From: Acinetobacter pittii ANC 4050
GTDB lineage: Bacteria; Pseudomonadota; Gammaproteobacteria; Pseudomonadales; Moraxellaceae
Length of the DNA stretch: 64,000 nt
Direction: 5' to 3'
Assembly (NCBI RefSeq): GCF_000399685.1
Contig: NZ_KB976987.1
Span: 1,960,197-2,024,196 of the forward strand
Part shown: positions 57,507 to 64,000 of the stretch, in pieces
Position numbering within the stretch: the first letter of the stretch is position 1
How the letters are laid out: the number at the start of each line of letters is the position of its first letter
Made by a program: the position numbers and the translations under genes
Notes under the pieces: model-generated
Seen by the model: only the letters and a program-made list of their open reading frames with translations
Database searches by the model: none
Told to the model about the DNA's origin: nothing

Positions 57507-58136
57507 TTAGCTTGGGCGATGTGGTGTGAACATTTCTACAATATTCTGATCTGTACCTAGAGCAGCAGTTTTACTTTTTGCATGAAAGTTTTTCAATAAA
57601 GAACTTTCAGCTACAGTGATTTTTTTTCTGCCAATAGACAAGCTTACAGGGATTAAGCGTACAAATTCATACAATTCTTCGTAACTGCTTTCGCCTTCCT
57701 CATCATTGTCAGAATCTTCAAATTCGACTGCTGCAACATCTTGAAGGTGTTCGATCAATTCGCGTTCATCACCGCGCACATGACCAGATGCTAAACCGAA
57801 ACCTAATACAACACCCGCACACCAATCAGATAATGCTTGCACACGCTCTTGAAGTAGATGTTCATCGTCTGGAAGCATTGGTAGATAATCTAATTCGTCT
57901 TCCGATAAAGCATGAACTACATCTTCTGCTTCGTCAGTTAAAAGCGCTAAAGCATCTTCACTTAACTCTGGCACATTAAGGGTTGTTAAAATTTGTGACC
58001 ATTCTTCACGCGTAGGCGCTTCTGTCACACAAACAATACCTGTTAACAGACCATGTAACTCACTAGGGCTTGAAATTTCTTCAATTCCTTCAAAATGAGC
58101 GTTCCAATCTGTCCAGCCTGAAATATCGTCTTGCAT
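57507..58136 (-). CDS. ygfB: UPF0149 family protein YgfB
   Basis: The ATG at 58136 gives 209 residues; the TTG at 58148 is a weaker start. The all-helical YgfB fold is shown by SPSELHGLLTGIVCVTE and DWCAGVVLGFGLASGHVRGD; the family's role is poorly known. It heads the ygfB-pepP-ubiH-ubiI operon and is divergent from the coiled-coil/zapA pair, matching the classical gammaproteobacterial order. Acidic patches (EDSDNDEEGESSYEE) are notable. Confidence 0.85.
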   Translation of the reverse strand: MQDDISGWTDWNAHFEGIEEISSPSELHGLLTGIVCVTEAPTREEWSQILTTLNVPELSEDALALLTDEAEDVVHALSEDELDYLPMLPDDEHLLQERVQALSDWCAGVVLGFGLASGHVRGDERELIEHLQDVAAVEFEDSDNDEEGESSYEELYEFVRLIPVSLSIGRKKITVAESSLLKNFHAKSKTAALGTDQNIVEMFTPHRPS

Positions 58137-58200
58137 TCGTTTATCCAATCTCTATACTTTGTATATATTACCTTTGATTGCAATTCTGTGCGACCTCGTT

Positions 58201-58761
58201 ATGTTAGAACAATTACAGCGGCTACAAGCGCATATTAGCGTTTTAAAAACACGCTTACATCATTTAGAGAGTGAACATGCGGCCCTCTCAGAAGCTAAAG
58301 AACTGGCTGAAACAGAGCATCACGCACAAGTTGTGCAAAAAAATAGTATTATCACTAAAAAACAAGAGGAAATTGAATCGGTAACTGAGCAACTCACTCA
58401 GTTAAAAGGCCAATTTCAACAGTTGAATCAAGATGCTAACACACTTGCTGAACGTTATAGCCGATTAGAAAAGAGCACGACTGATTTAAAAAATCGTTTT
58501 CAGGAAATTCTTGCAGAACGCAATGAATTACGTGTTGCAAAAGAAAAGTTACAAGCCCACCAGCGTCAAACCCAGCAAGAGCTGCATGATTTACAACAAG
58601 ATCGTGATCGTTTGTTACAAAAAAATGAGCTTGCCAAATCAAAAGTTGAAGCGATCATTCAACGTTTGGGAATTTTAGGCACCGCTCAAGATCAACATGC
58701 CCAAGAAATCCAGCAGCTTGCCCATCCTAATGCTGAAACTGGTGAGGAGACCCAATCATGA
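58201..58761 (+). CDS. coiled-coil protein upstream of zapA
   Basis: The ATG at 58201 gives 186 residues, almost all a long heptad coiled coil (LQRLQAHISVLKTRLHHLES, then EQLTQLKGQFQQLNQDANTL and LQQDRDRLLQKNELAKSK). The longer frame from TTG 58159 is unlikely. Its end overlaps the zapA start by four bases (ATGA). A short coiled-coil gene in this position occurs in other gammaproteobacteria (TIGR02449-like, perhaps ZapB-like), and this one is longer. A role in cell division is inferred from position. Confidence 0.75.
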   Translation: MLEQLQRLQAHISVLKTRLHHLESEHAALSEAKELAETEHHAQVVQKNSIITKKQEEIESVTEQLTQLKGQFQQLNQDANTLAERYSRLEKSTTDLKNRFQEILAERNELRVAKEKLQAHQRQTQQELHDLQQDRDRLLQKNELAKSKVEAIIQRLGILGTAQDQHAQEIQQLAHPNAETGEETQS

Positions 58762-59042
58762 GTGAACAAGTCATGGTAGAGCTTAGGCTGATTGAGCAGA
58801 CTTTTAGACTCGCTACTACCGCAGATAAAAAAGATGAACTTGAACGTGCAGCACAGCTACTCAATGAGAAGTTTAATGATATGCGCCGTAGTGCCCCACG
58901 TGTTGAGCACAACAAACTAGTCATTATGGTTGCCCTACAGTTAACTCAAGAAGTGCTGAGCCTTAATAAATCTTTGCAGGAATACACTCATTGCGAACGC
59001 CTCTTGCAAACAATTTTAGAAGAAGTTGAACAAGTAGTTTAA
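58758..59042 (+). CDS. zapA: cell division protein ZapA
   Basis: A 94-residue protein with the ZapA pattern: a short N-terminal beta part (VMVELRLIEQTFRLATTADK) and a helical C-terminus (DELERAAQLLNEKFNDMRRS, KLVIMVALQLTQEVLSL). It binds FtsZ and bundles protofilaments at the division ring. It shares ATGA with the coiled-coil gene and is followed by a terminator and the 6S RNA gene, as in E. coli. Confidence 0.93.
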   Translation: MSEQVMVELRLIEQTFRLATTADKKDELERAAQLLNEKFNDMRRSAPRVEHNKLVIMVALQLTQEVLSLNKSLQEYTHCERLLQTILEEVEQVV

Positions 59043-59059
59043 TCAACTTCTATCAATAC

Positions 59060-59101
59060 AAAAATGCCTTGTATTCTAAAACATAGATGCAAGGCATTTT
59101 T
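59060..59101 (+). terminator. Rho-independent terminator of zapA
   Basis: AAAATGCCTTG and CAAGGCATTTTT form an 11-bp stem followed by T residues, shortly after the zapA stop. Confidence 0.88.
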
Positions 59102-59200
59102 ATTGAGAGTAAAACTCCAGTTGAATATGATTTTCTGTACTCTAATGTACAAAGCTTCATCAAACGCAAACTAAGTTTACAGTTCCATAAACTCAAGTGA

Positions 59201-59228
59201 TTGCCATCAGGGTCAGATCGGTTATACT
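59201..59228 (+). promoter_or_regulatory. sigma-70 promoter of 6S RNA
   Basis: TTGCCA (59201-59206) and TATACT (59223-59228) are separated by 16 bases, with the likely start site near A59235 directly before the 6S RNA sequence. Confidence 0.7.
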
Positions 59229-59234
59229 TAAGCT

Positions 59235-59415
59235 ATCTCTGGGATGTTCGCCAGCGGGTCTATTCCCCTGCCGATACTTAAACTTATGGATTGCGTTCTG
59301 TATATTTAGAGTGTATGCCTACCTTCGAGTAGGAAACCCAGCAAGTATACGTCGCGTCCACCTTGAACTCATCGGGTTCAGGGTAACGACACATGCAGCG
59401 GCATCTTCGGAGCAT
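59235..59415 (+). ncRNA. ssrS: 6S RNA
   Basis: The sequence opens with ATCTCTGGGATGTTCGCCAG and CGGGTCTATTCCCCTG and closes with CACCTTGAACTCATCGGGTT, GCAGCGGCATCTTCGGAG, which match the two conserved ends of E. coli 6S RNA. Long-range pairing of TCTCTGGGATG with CATCTTCGGAG closes the long imperfect hairpin whose central bubble imitates an open promoter and traps the sigma-70 RNA polymerase. It follows zapA; ygfA (its usual neighbour) now lies 1.2 kb downstream. Confidence 0.93.
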
Positions 59416-59736
59416 TTATTTTTCATTGTTGTTCAAGCACTGTTCATACCAAGCTGTTTGAAAATCTTCTATTGCTTTTCTTTTAAAGAAACCAGTTTTA
59501 AATACTTTGGCAGAATAAGCAGAATTAATTAAATCTTGATAAAGTTGTTTTGCTTCTGGATCTTCTAAGCCATTCGCTATTTGCTGCAAGTCTTCAGATG
59601 GAACTTTTTGTTGACGTGCCTCCATCACAGTATAAGCAACCTTTCTTACTACATTGCAAATTTGCGGATCACTTACCGTTTCATCCGCATAACAACCACA
59701 AGCCAAAAAACTAAGAAAAAATAATTTAAACTTCAT
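59416..59736 (-). CDS. small secreted protein, unknown
   Basis: A 106-residue protein with a signal peptide (MKFKLFFLSFLACGCYA; the LACG also resembles a lipobox). The mature part is mostly helical with two to three cysteines (DPQICNVVRKVAYTVMEARQ). I do not recognise the family. Its stop codon touches the 3' end of the 6S RNA gene on the other strand, which leaves little room between them. Confidence 0.65.
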   Translation of the reverse strand: MKFKLFFLSFLACGCYADETVSDPQICNVVRKVAYTVMEARQQKVPSEDLQQIANGLEDPEAKQLYQDLINSAYSAKVFKTGFFKRKAIEDFQTAWYEQCLNNNEK

Positions 59737-59789
59737 ACACCTACCTTATTTTTATAGCTTTAAATTAATTAGAGAGTCTTATTAACAAA

Positions 59790-59822
59790 AAAGAAATAGT
59801 GATTTGATCACTATTTCTTTGA
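59790..59822 (-). terminator. hairpin terminator between two small genes
   Basis: AAAGAAATAGTGA and TCACTATTTCTTT form a perfect 13-bp stem with a 5-base loop and follow the 37-codon gene on the minus strand. Confidence 0.8.
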
Positions 59823-59829
59823 AAGAGTC

Positions 59830-59943
59830 TTATACGGGATTAATTACATAAAAATAAATAACAAGACCCACTAAAACAGTTGATGCAATCGTTAAATAGG
59901 TTCCAACCGTGTTAAAACTCTGTAAGAACTTTAAGATTTCCAT
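59830..59943 (-). CDS. 37-residue small membrane protein
   Basis: On the minus strand an ATG at 59943 with GGGGATC eight bases upstream opens a 37-codon frame to TAA at 59830-59832. It encodes MEILKFLQSFNTVGTYLTIA, then a hydrophobic STVLVGLVIYFYVINPV: one short amphipathic helix and one membrane helix. A clean terminator follows at once, so it looks like a true gene. Function unknown. Confidence 0.6.
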   Translation of the reverse strand: MEILKFLQSFNTVGTYLTIASTVLVGLVIYFYVINPV

Positions 59944-60054
59944 ATCTTGATCCCCAAACTATTACTTATTTAAGACAAAAGAAAATTTATCATAAGTCAA
60001 TAATGCCAATCAATTCACACTTATCGGATTTTTTGAGATAAAACTCAATTAAAT

Positions 60055-60399
60055 TTATTGATTACATTTAATCCCGAAAGCATCCTTATAGTAGTCAGTT
60101 GCACTTTTCAGATCAGATAACAACTTTTCTTCAGTATAAGGTTTAGGCGAAATTTTTATTAAAGCGGGCATGTATTGAGTTTTATAAACCTCAGGATAGT
60201 CATGACATAAAATTTTGACCTTAACGTCTTGAGGTGTATTTGGGTTATCTAACTGATCTAAAAACTCTCCGATTTTACGATCTGACTCTTCAAATTGGGC
60301 TTTATAATCAACTTCCGCTGCTTCAGGTTCTGCTTGTTTTGTACAGCCACCAAGTAGCATTAAAGTGCTGATAGTAAGGGTTAGAATTTTTAACTTCAT
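60055..60399 (-). CDS. small lipoprotein, unknown function
   Basis: A 114-residue lipoprotein (signal MKLKILTLTISTLMLLGGC, lipobox LGGC). The mature part is helical and has a cysteine pair (KILCHDYPEVYKTQYMPALI and FGIKCNQ at the end). I do not recognise the family. It is one of three small envelope-type genes that separate the 6S RNA from ygfA. Confidence 0.65.
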   Translation of the reverse strand: MKLKILTLTISTLMLLGGCTKQAEPEAAEVDYKAQFEESDRKIGEFLDQLDNPNTPQDVKVKILCHDYPEVYKTQYMPALIKISPKPYTEEKLLSDLKSATDYYKDAFGIKCNQ

Positions 60400-60640
60400 A
60401 GGCTTAGTAATGCTGCAACAATCTTTTAAATATACTTAACCTTATTAAATGTAAAGAAATACTGGTAATACGTAAAGAAATAGAAATTTTTACCTTTAAA
60501 TAGAATGTGTCAGTTCACTTTATGAATATTAATCCAATGAATTTAAGGTGCTTTTCTAATTACTCTTCTATTTCCGTAAAGCTGTCAAAAAATAGGTATA
60601 ATTTTGCACGACTGATCTCTAATTTCTTTAGATTTACCCC

Positions 60641-61225
60641 ATGAATGAACTCAGCTTTATTAGAAAAAATTTAAGATCTAAAAGACGTTCTTTAACTTCA
60701 TTTGAACAAAAACAAGCTCAGCTTGGTGTTCTTCATCATCTCAATATCCTTCCTATTTTTCATACTTCAAAAAAAATTGGCCTATATTTACATGCCTTTG
60801 GTGAGGTTCACACAGAGCTTCTCATAGATCTATGTTTTAAAAAGAATAAACAAGTTTATTTACCGATGATTTGTTCTATGAATCAAAAATTAGTTTGGGT
60901 AAAAATATCTAAAAACCAATATATAAATCGACGGTTTTCACACCATCCATTAGGTATGAAAGAACCTATGGCAAGTAGAGCAAAGCATGTGTCTTCTCTT
61001 GATTTATTACTTATGCCACTTTTAGCATGCGATCAATATGGTACGCGTATTGGTATGGGTGGTGGTTATTATGATCGTACCTTGGCTACTGCAAAACATC
61101 GGCCTTATCGCTTAGGAATAGCTCATCAATTTCAACTTATTGAACATACTCTAAAACGCCAAAGTTGGGATCAACCCTTAGATGCTTTACTCACCCCTCA
61201 ACATATTTATTATTTTAAAAGATAA
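60641..61225 (+). CDS. ygfA: 5-formyltetrahydrofolate cyclo-ligase
   Basis: A 194-residue protein. KNLRSKRRSLTSFEQ is the typical N-terminus, IGLYLHAFGEVHTELLID follows, and RIGMGGGYYDRTLA is the family ATP-binding signature. It turns 5-formyl-THF into 5,10-methenyl-THF with ATP and so recycles a folate by-product. In E. coli it is processed from the 6S RNA transcript; here three opposing small genes lie between, so it needs its own promoter. Confidence 0.93.
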   Translation: MNELSFIRKNLRSKRRSLTSFEQKQAQLGVLHHLNILPIFHTSKKIGLYLHAFGEVHTELLIDLCFKKNKQVYLPMICSMNQKLVWVKISKNQYINRRFSHHPLGMKEPMASRAKHVSSLDLLLMPLLACDQYGTRIGMGGGYYDRTLATAKHRPYRLGIAHQFQLIEHTLKRQSWDQPLDALLTPQHIYYFKR

Positions 61226-61280
61226 TATTTATATGAAAATTAAAATTAGTCTTAAATTTTTCGTGTTTCTAAAATCATAA

Positions 61281-61308
61281 AAGTAACCACCCTAAGGATG
61301 GTTACTTC
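61281..61308. terminator. terminator between ygfA and the OmpA-family gene
   Basis: GTAACCACC and a near-matching GGATGGTTAC form a stem of about 8-9 bp between the two convergent genes. Confidence 0.65.
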
Positions 61309-61323
61309 TACGTGACAGACCGT

Positions 61324-62103
61324 TTACCAAGTAATGTTAACACGTCTATTTGGTGCTAAACACTGAATGAGTTTTGCATTATTGTTACCTGAACACTGTT
61401 GGTATAAATCGGTCTGGCTATTTGCCCGAATTTGAATACGATTCGGATCTATCCCCTGTTGAACAAGTAACTTCGCAATCGTATTTGCACGCTGTGATGA
61501 CAATTGATGGTTGTAACTAAATTTACCTAATGGGTCAGCAAAGCCAGAAACAATAATCGGCTTCATTGATGGGCTTTTTTTGATCTGTTCAGCAACTTTC
61601 TCAAGGTTATTCGTGCTTTGATCAATCGCTTTAGCATCAAAACGATCAAAGGCAAATAATACACTTGCTGTATGTTCGCTTATTAAATTAGTCTGTACTG
61701 GCATTTGGTTATTTTCACCCCAAGCCATCAAACCTTCACATGCTTCACCCTTCCAAGATAAACGTTCTGCTAAATATTGTTTATCAAAATCAATACGCAA
61801 CTGACAGCGTTGGTATTGCTTACTTTTAGGGACACGAATATCTAACACATAGTTCCAAACTTTTACCGCAAATACCCCTTCGCTAAATTGTGGATTTCCT
61901 AATAAAGCTCGAATTTGATCTTTATTTAATCCTGAATCTAAGCGCGCAACATCTTGGTATTCATAGCGCTTTACTTGCTTAAGGTAACTTTTTTCGATAG
62001 CTGGGAATTTAATTTCCTGTTGTTGAGCTGGCTCATTTGCAGAAGTTACCACTGAGAAACCAGCAAGAGTTGCCATCACTAAGCTTTGGATTGTTTTGTT
62101 CAT
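61324..62103 (-). CDS. OmpA-family peptidoglycan-associated protein (downstream of ata)
   Basis: A 259-residue envelope protein with a signal peptide ending near VVTSA. The middle part ([20 protein letters not shown]) resembles BamE/SmpA folds, and the C-terminal part has OmpA-like peptidoglycan-binding motifs ([39 protein letters not shown] and [10 protein letters not shown]). It directly follows the trimeric autotransporter by 57 bases on the same strand. The known ata locus of A. baumannii has such a gene in an operon with ata, so it probably helps its secretion or anchoring; this role is inferred. Confidence 0.85.
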   Translation of the reverse strand: MNKTIQSLVMATLAGFSVVTSANEPAQQQEIKFPAIEKSYLKQVKRYEYQDVARLDSGLNKDQIRALLGNPQFSEGVFAVKVWNYVLDIRVPKSKQYQRCQLRIDFDKQYLAERLSWKGEACEGLMAWGENNQMPVQTNLISEHTASVLFAFDRFDAKAIDQSTNNLEKVAEQIKKSPSMKPIIVSGFADPLGKFSYNHQLSSQRANTIAKLLVQQGIDPNRIQIRANSQTDLYQQCSGNNNAKLIQCLAPNRRVNITW

Positions 62104-62160
62104 CTCTTTACTCTCTTTATATGTTGACTAGGGAGAGGCGTTGCTCTCCCCACCAGTTTC

Positions 62161-64000
62161 TTAGTTAATGACACCACTGATACCAACACGAACACTTGGT
62201 TCACCTTGTGAAGCTGCTGCAACACCACCCGTAATTGACCAACGACCATTGTCGGAAGTCTTACGTAATGTCACACCAACTGCATTTTCACCACCATGAT
62301 ATGCAGCACCCACTGCATAAGTATATTTACCTGCAACGAATGGTGCATTTTCTAAAGCCATAGCTGCAGCAATACCGGCATTGGCTTTTTTCTCAACATC
62401 ATCAATACGTTTATTGGTGTCATAGAACACTTGTTGTAACTGGTCACCCAAGTTATTAATTTTATTACCAAGGTCTTGATTCGACTGGTTTAATGTGCCA
62501 ATCGCATCATTAATATTGTTCTTACCAGTACCACCAATATTGTTAGTAGTGATTGAGCCATCTTTAGGATCAATCGTGGTATTTCCACCAATACTATTCT
62601 TGATGCTTTCAGAGATTTTATGGATTTGCCCACCATTTACAGCTTGGTTAGAATCCTTTTTAATTTCTCCATTTTTTACACCCTGTACAACACGGTTACC
62701 GTCTTTTCCAGCCATGTTAACGCTAGTACCACCGGTGTCTTTACCAACAGTAATTTCACCATTTTGTGTTTGCTGTTGAACCAGACCAGATTTACCTTTA
62801 GAGATGTTGTCAATATTGTTCTGAATGTTATTAATGTCAGTCGAATTTTTATCGACTTGTTTCTGAACATTCCATAATTGCCCACCATTAACCGCATCTT
62901 TAGAGCCTTTTTCGACTTTACCTTCAGCAACATTCTTCAGGCTGGTACCTTTATCACCACCACCTAAAGTCACTGAGTTTTTATCGACATTGCCATTTTT
63001 ATCTTTGTCATATTGGATAGCCTGATCAGATAGTTTGCCAACATCTTTGCCGATTTGATCTTTAACATCGTTAATCTGTTTGTCTAACTGACCTTTGTTC
63101 ACGGCATCTTTAGCATTTACACCATCTGCAACATTGGTAATTTTCTTACCGCCTGCATCAATGCCATTAACTGTAATGCTTGGGCCACCTTTGATGATTA
63201 AACCTTGTTGGTTCAAGACATGACCACCGACATTTACACTGTCGAATTTCACATCTTTAAGCATTTCAATTTTCACGCCATCTTCAGTTGTACGGGTAAT
63301 AATGTTTTCACCGGTCGTTTTATCTTCAGCAGTTTTCGCATCAGCCCCACCAACAATATTTATGGTGTCGCCCAATTTACGATGCACAGCCTTACCATTG
63401 GTTGCCTTTTGATCATTTGCACCAAAGTTAAGACCTTTATTCGCCAGATCATTTACGCCATTAGTCACTTTGTCATCTACAGACTTAATTGCATCATGAA
63501 CCGTGTTTTTACCCGTTCCACCAATATTCTGGGTAGTAATACTGCCATCGGGATTAACAACCGTATTCCCACCCATACTATTTTTGAGGCTGTTAGAAAT
63601 CTTATGAACCTGACCGCCATTCACAGCATCTTTAGAATTTTGCGCGATTACACCATCAGCTACATTCGTAATTTTCTTACTACCAGCATTAATGCCATCT
63701 TTGGTGATACTCGGACCATTCTTAATGGTTAAACCATTATTATTGAGTACGCTATCACCAGTAGTCACGCTATCTAAAGTTAGATCTTTCTTCGTTGAGA
63801 CTTCATAGTTTGTACTACCATCTTTATTAATAGTTTCTTTTACGACAAGGTTATTGCCTTCAGATACCGTGCTTTTTGCTTTAGTTGCAGTATTTTTAAC
63901 TTCACTAATTGCATCATTAATATTGTTTTTACCTGTTCCACCAATATTATTGGTAGTCAGGCTGCCATCCGGATTAACAACCGTATTTCCGCCAATACTA
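62161..64000 (-). CDS. ata: trimeric autotransporter adhesin, C-terminal part (Ata-like, partial)
   Basis: The frame stays open from the right edge of the window to TAA at 62161, about 612 residues, with no start inside. It has repeated YadA-head and neck-like units: [35 protein letters not shown], three [19 protein letters not shown] modules and many (K/R)ITNVADG segments. The last ~90 residues are the YadA anchor ([20 protein letters not shown], then [20 protein letters not shown]), ending in GVIN. It should form a trimeric adhesin for host collagen and other matrix proteins, and promote biofilm. The start and head are outside the window. Confidence 0.9.
   Translation of the reverse strand, partial: SIGGNTVVNPDGSLTTNNIGGTGKNNINDAISEVKNTATKAKSTVSEGNNLVVKETINKDGSTNYEVSTKKDLTLDSVTTGDSVLNNNGLTIKNGPSITKDGINAGSKKITNVADGVIAQNSKDAVNGGQVHKISNSLKNSMGGNTVVNPDGSITTQNIGGTGKNTVHDAIKSVDDKVTNGVNDLANKGLNFGANDQKATNGKAVHRKLGDTINIVGGADAKTAEDKTTGENIITRTTEDGVKIEMLKDVKFDSVNVGGHVLNQQGLIIKGGPSITVNGIDAGGKKITNVADGVNAKDAVNKGQLDKQINDVKDQIGKDVGKLSDQAIQYDKDKNGNVDKNSVTLGGGDKGTSLKNVAEGKVEKGSKDAVNGGQLWNVQKQVDKNSTDINNIQNNIDNISKGKSGLVQQQTQNGEITVGKDTGGTSVNMAGKDGNRVVQGVKNGEIKKDSNQAVNGGQIHKISESIKNSIGGNTTIDPKDGSITTNNIGGTGKNNINDAIGTLNQSNQDLGNKINNLGDQLQQVFYDTNKRIDDVEKKANAGIAAAMALENAPFVAGKYTYAVGAAYHGGENAVGVTLRKTSDNGRWSITGGVAAASQGEPSVRVGISGVIN

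Noticed and set aside
62161..64000. CRISPR-like repeats
   Set aside because: The repeats are long, imperfect and in frame within an adhesin gene; they lack constant spacers.

Overview
The window is a chromosomal segment from an Acinetobacter, most likely of the A. calcoaceticus-baumannii complex. It is AT-rich (roughly 39% GC by eye). It carries an RNase HI-DnaQ epsilon fusion typical of the genus, an Ata-type trimeric autotransporter next to an OmpA-like gene, and a type VI secretion VgrG/Rhs locus of Acinetobacter type. No insertion sequence, CRISPR array or rRNA operon was seen.

Layout. 1-7.3 kb: an amine/aminoaldehyde catabolism cluster, with the end of a PatD-like gamma-aminobutyraldehyde dehydrogenase, a double SnoaL-like protein, a GntR regulator, a Cache-domain protein, an APC permease, a PuuB-like FAD oxidoreductase and a second amino-acid permease. 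7.6-19.5 kb: an accessory region with a zinc-ribbon/glycine-rich membrane protein, a lipoprotein, and a T6SS effector island read right to left (vgrG, rhs, Sel1-repeat lipoprotein). The Sel1 gene and the 3' tip of rhs occur twice as a ~945 bp direct repeat, so an orphan Rhs C-terminal remnant sits beside an older Sel1 gene; a third Sel1 lipoprotein lies between on the other strand. 19.8-25.6 kb: a TetR regulator, an unexplained GC-rich and highly structured intergenic element (about 20.58-20.86 kb), a membrane protein, an orphan MetQ lipoprotein, tRNA-Ser(TGA) and fadH.

26-44.7 kb: mostly core genes, argG, a GGDEF cyclase, pyrC-rnt, tRNA-Glu(TTC), a TonB siderophore receptor with a near-perfect Fur box, an Old Yellow Enzyme homologue, a yejABEF-like peptide ABC importer, a very long MltD transglycosylase with eight LysM repeats, and the rnhA-dnaQ fusion. 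44.8-53.5 kb: fimL-like gene, nudC, an alpha/beta hydrolase, a BON lipoprotein, yraN, rsmI, the argP/argO pair, a CDF efflux/CadR-type MerR pair with its operator, and a SutA-like RNA-polymerase-associated protein. 53.6-61.2 kb: the conserved gammaproteobacterial block ubiI-ubiH-pepP-ygfB // coiled-coil gene-zapA-6S RNA-(small accessory genes)-ygfA. 61.3-64 kb: an OmpA-family protein and the 3' part of an ata-like gene that runs off the right edge.

The most unusual parts are the duplicated Rhs-tip/Sel1 cassette, which looks like a toxin-immunity module caught during replacement, and the structured intergenic element near 20.7 kb. Assignments rest on reading motifs and synteny; no database search was run.
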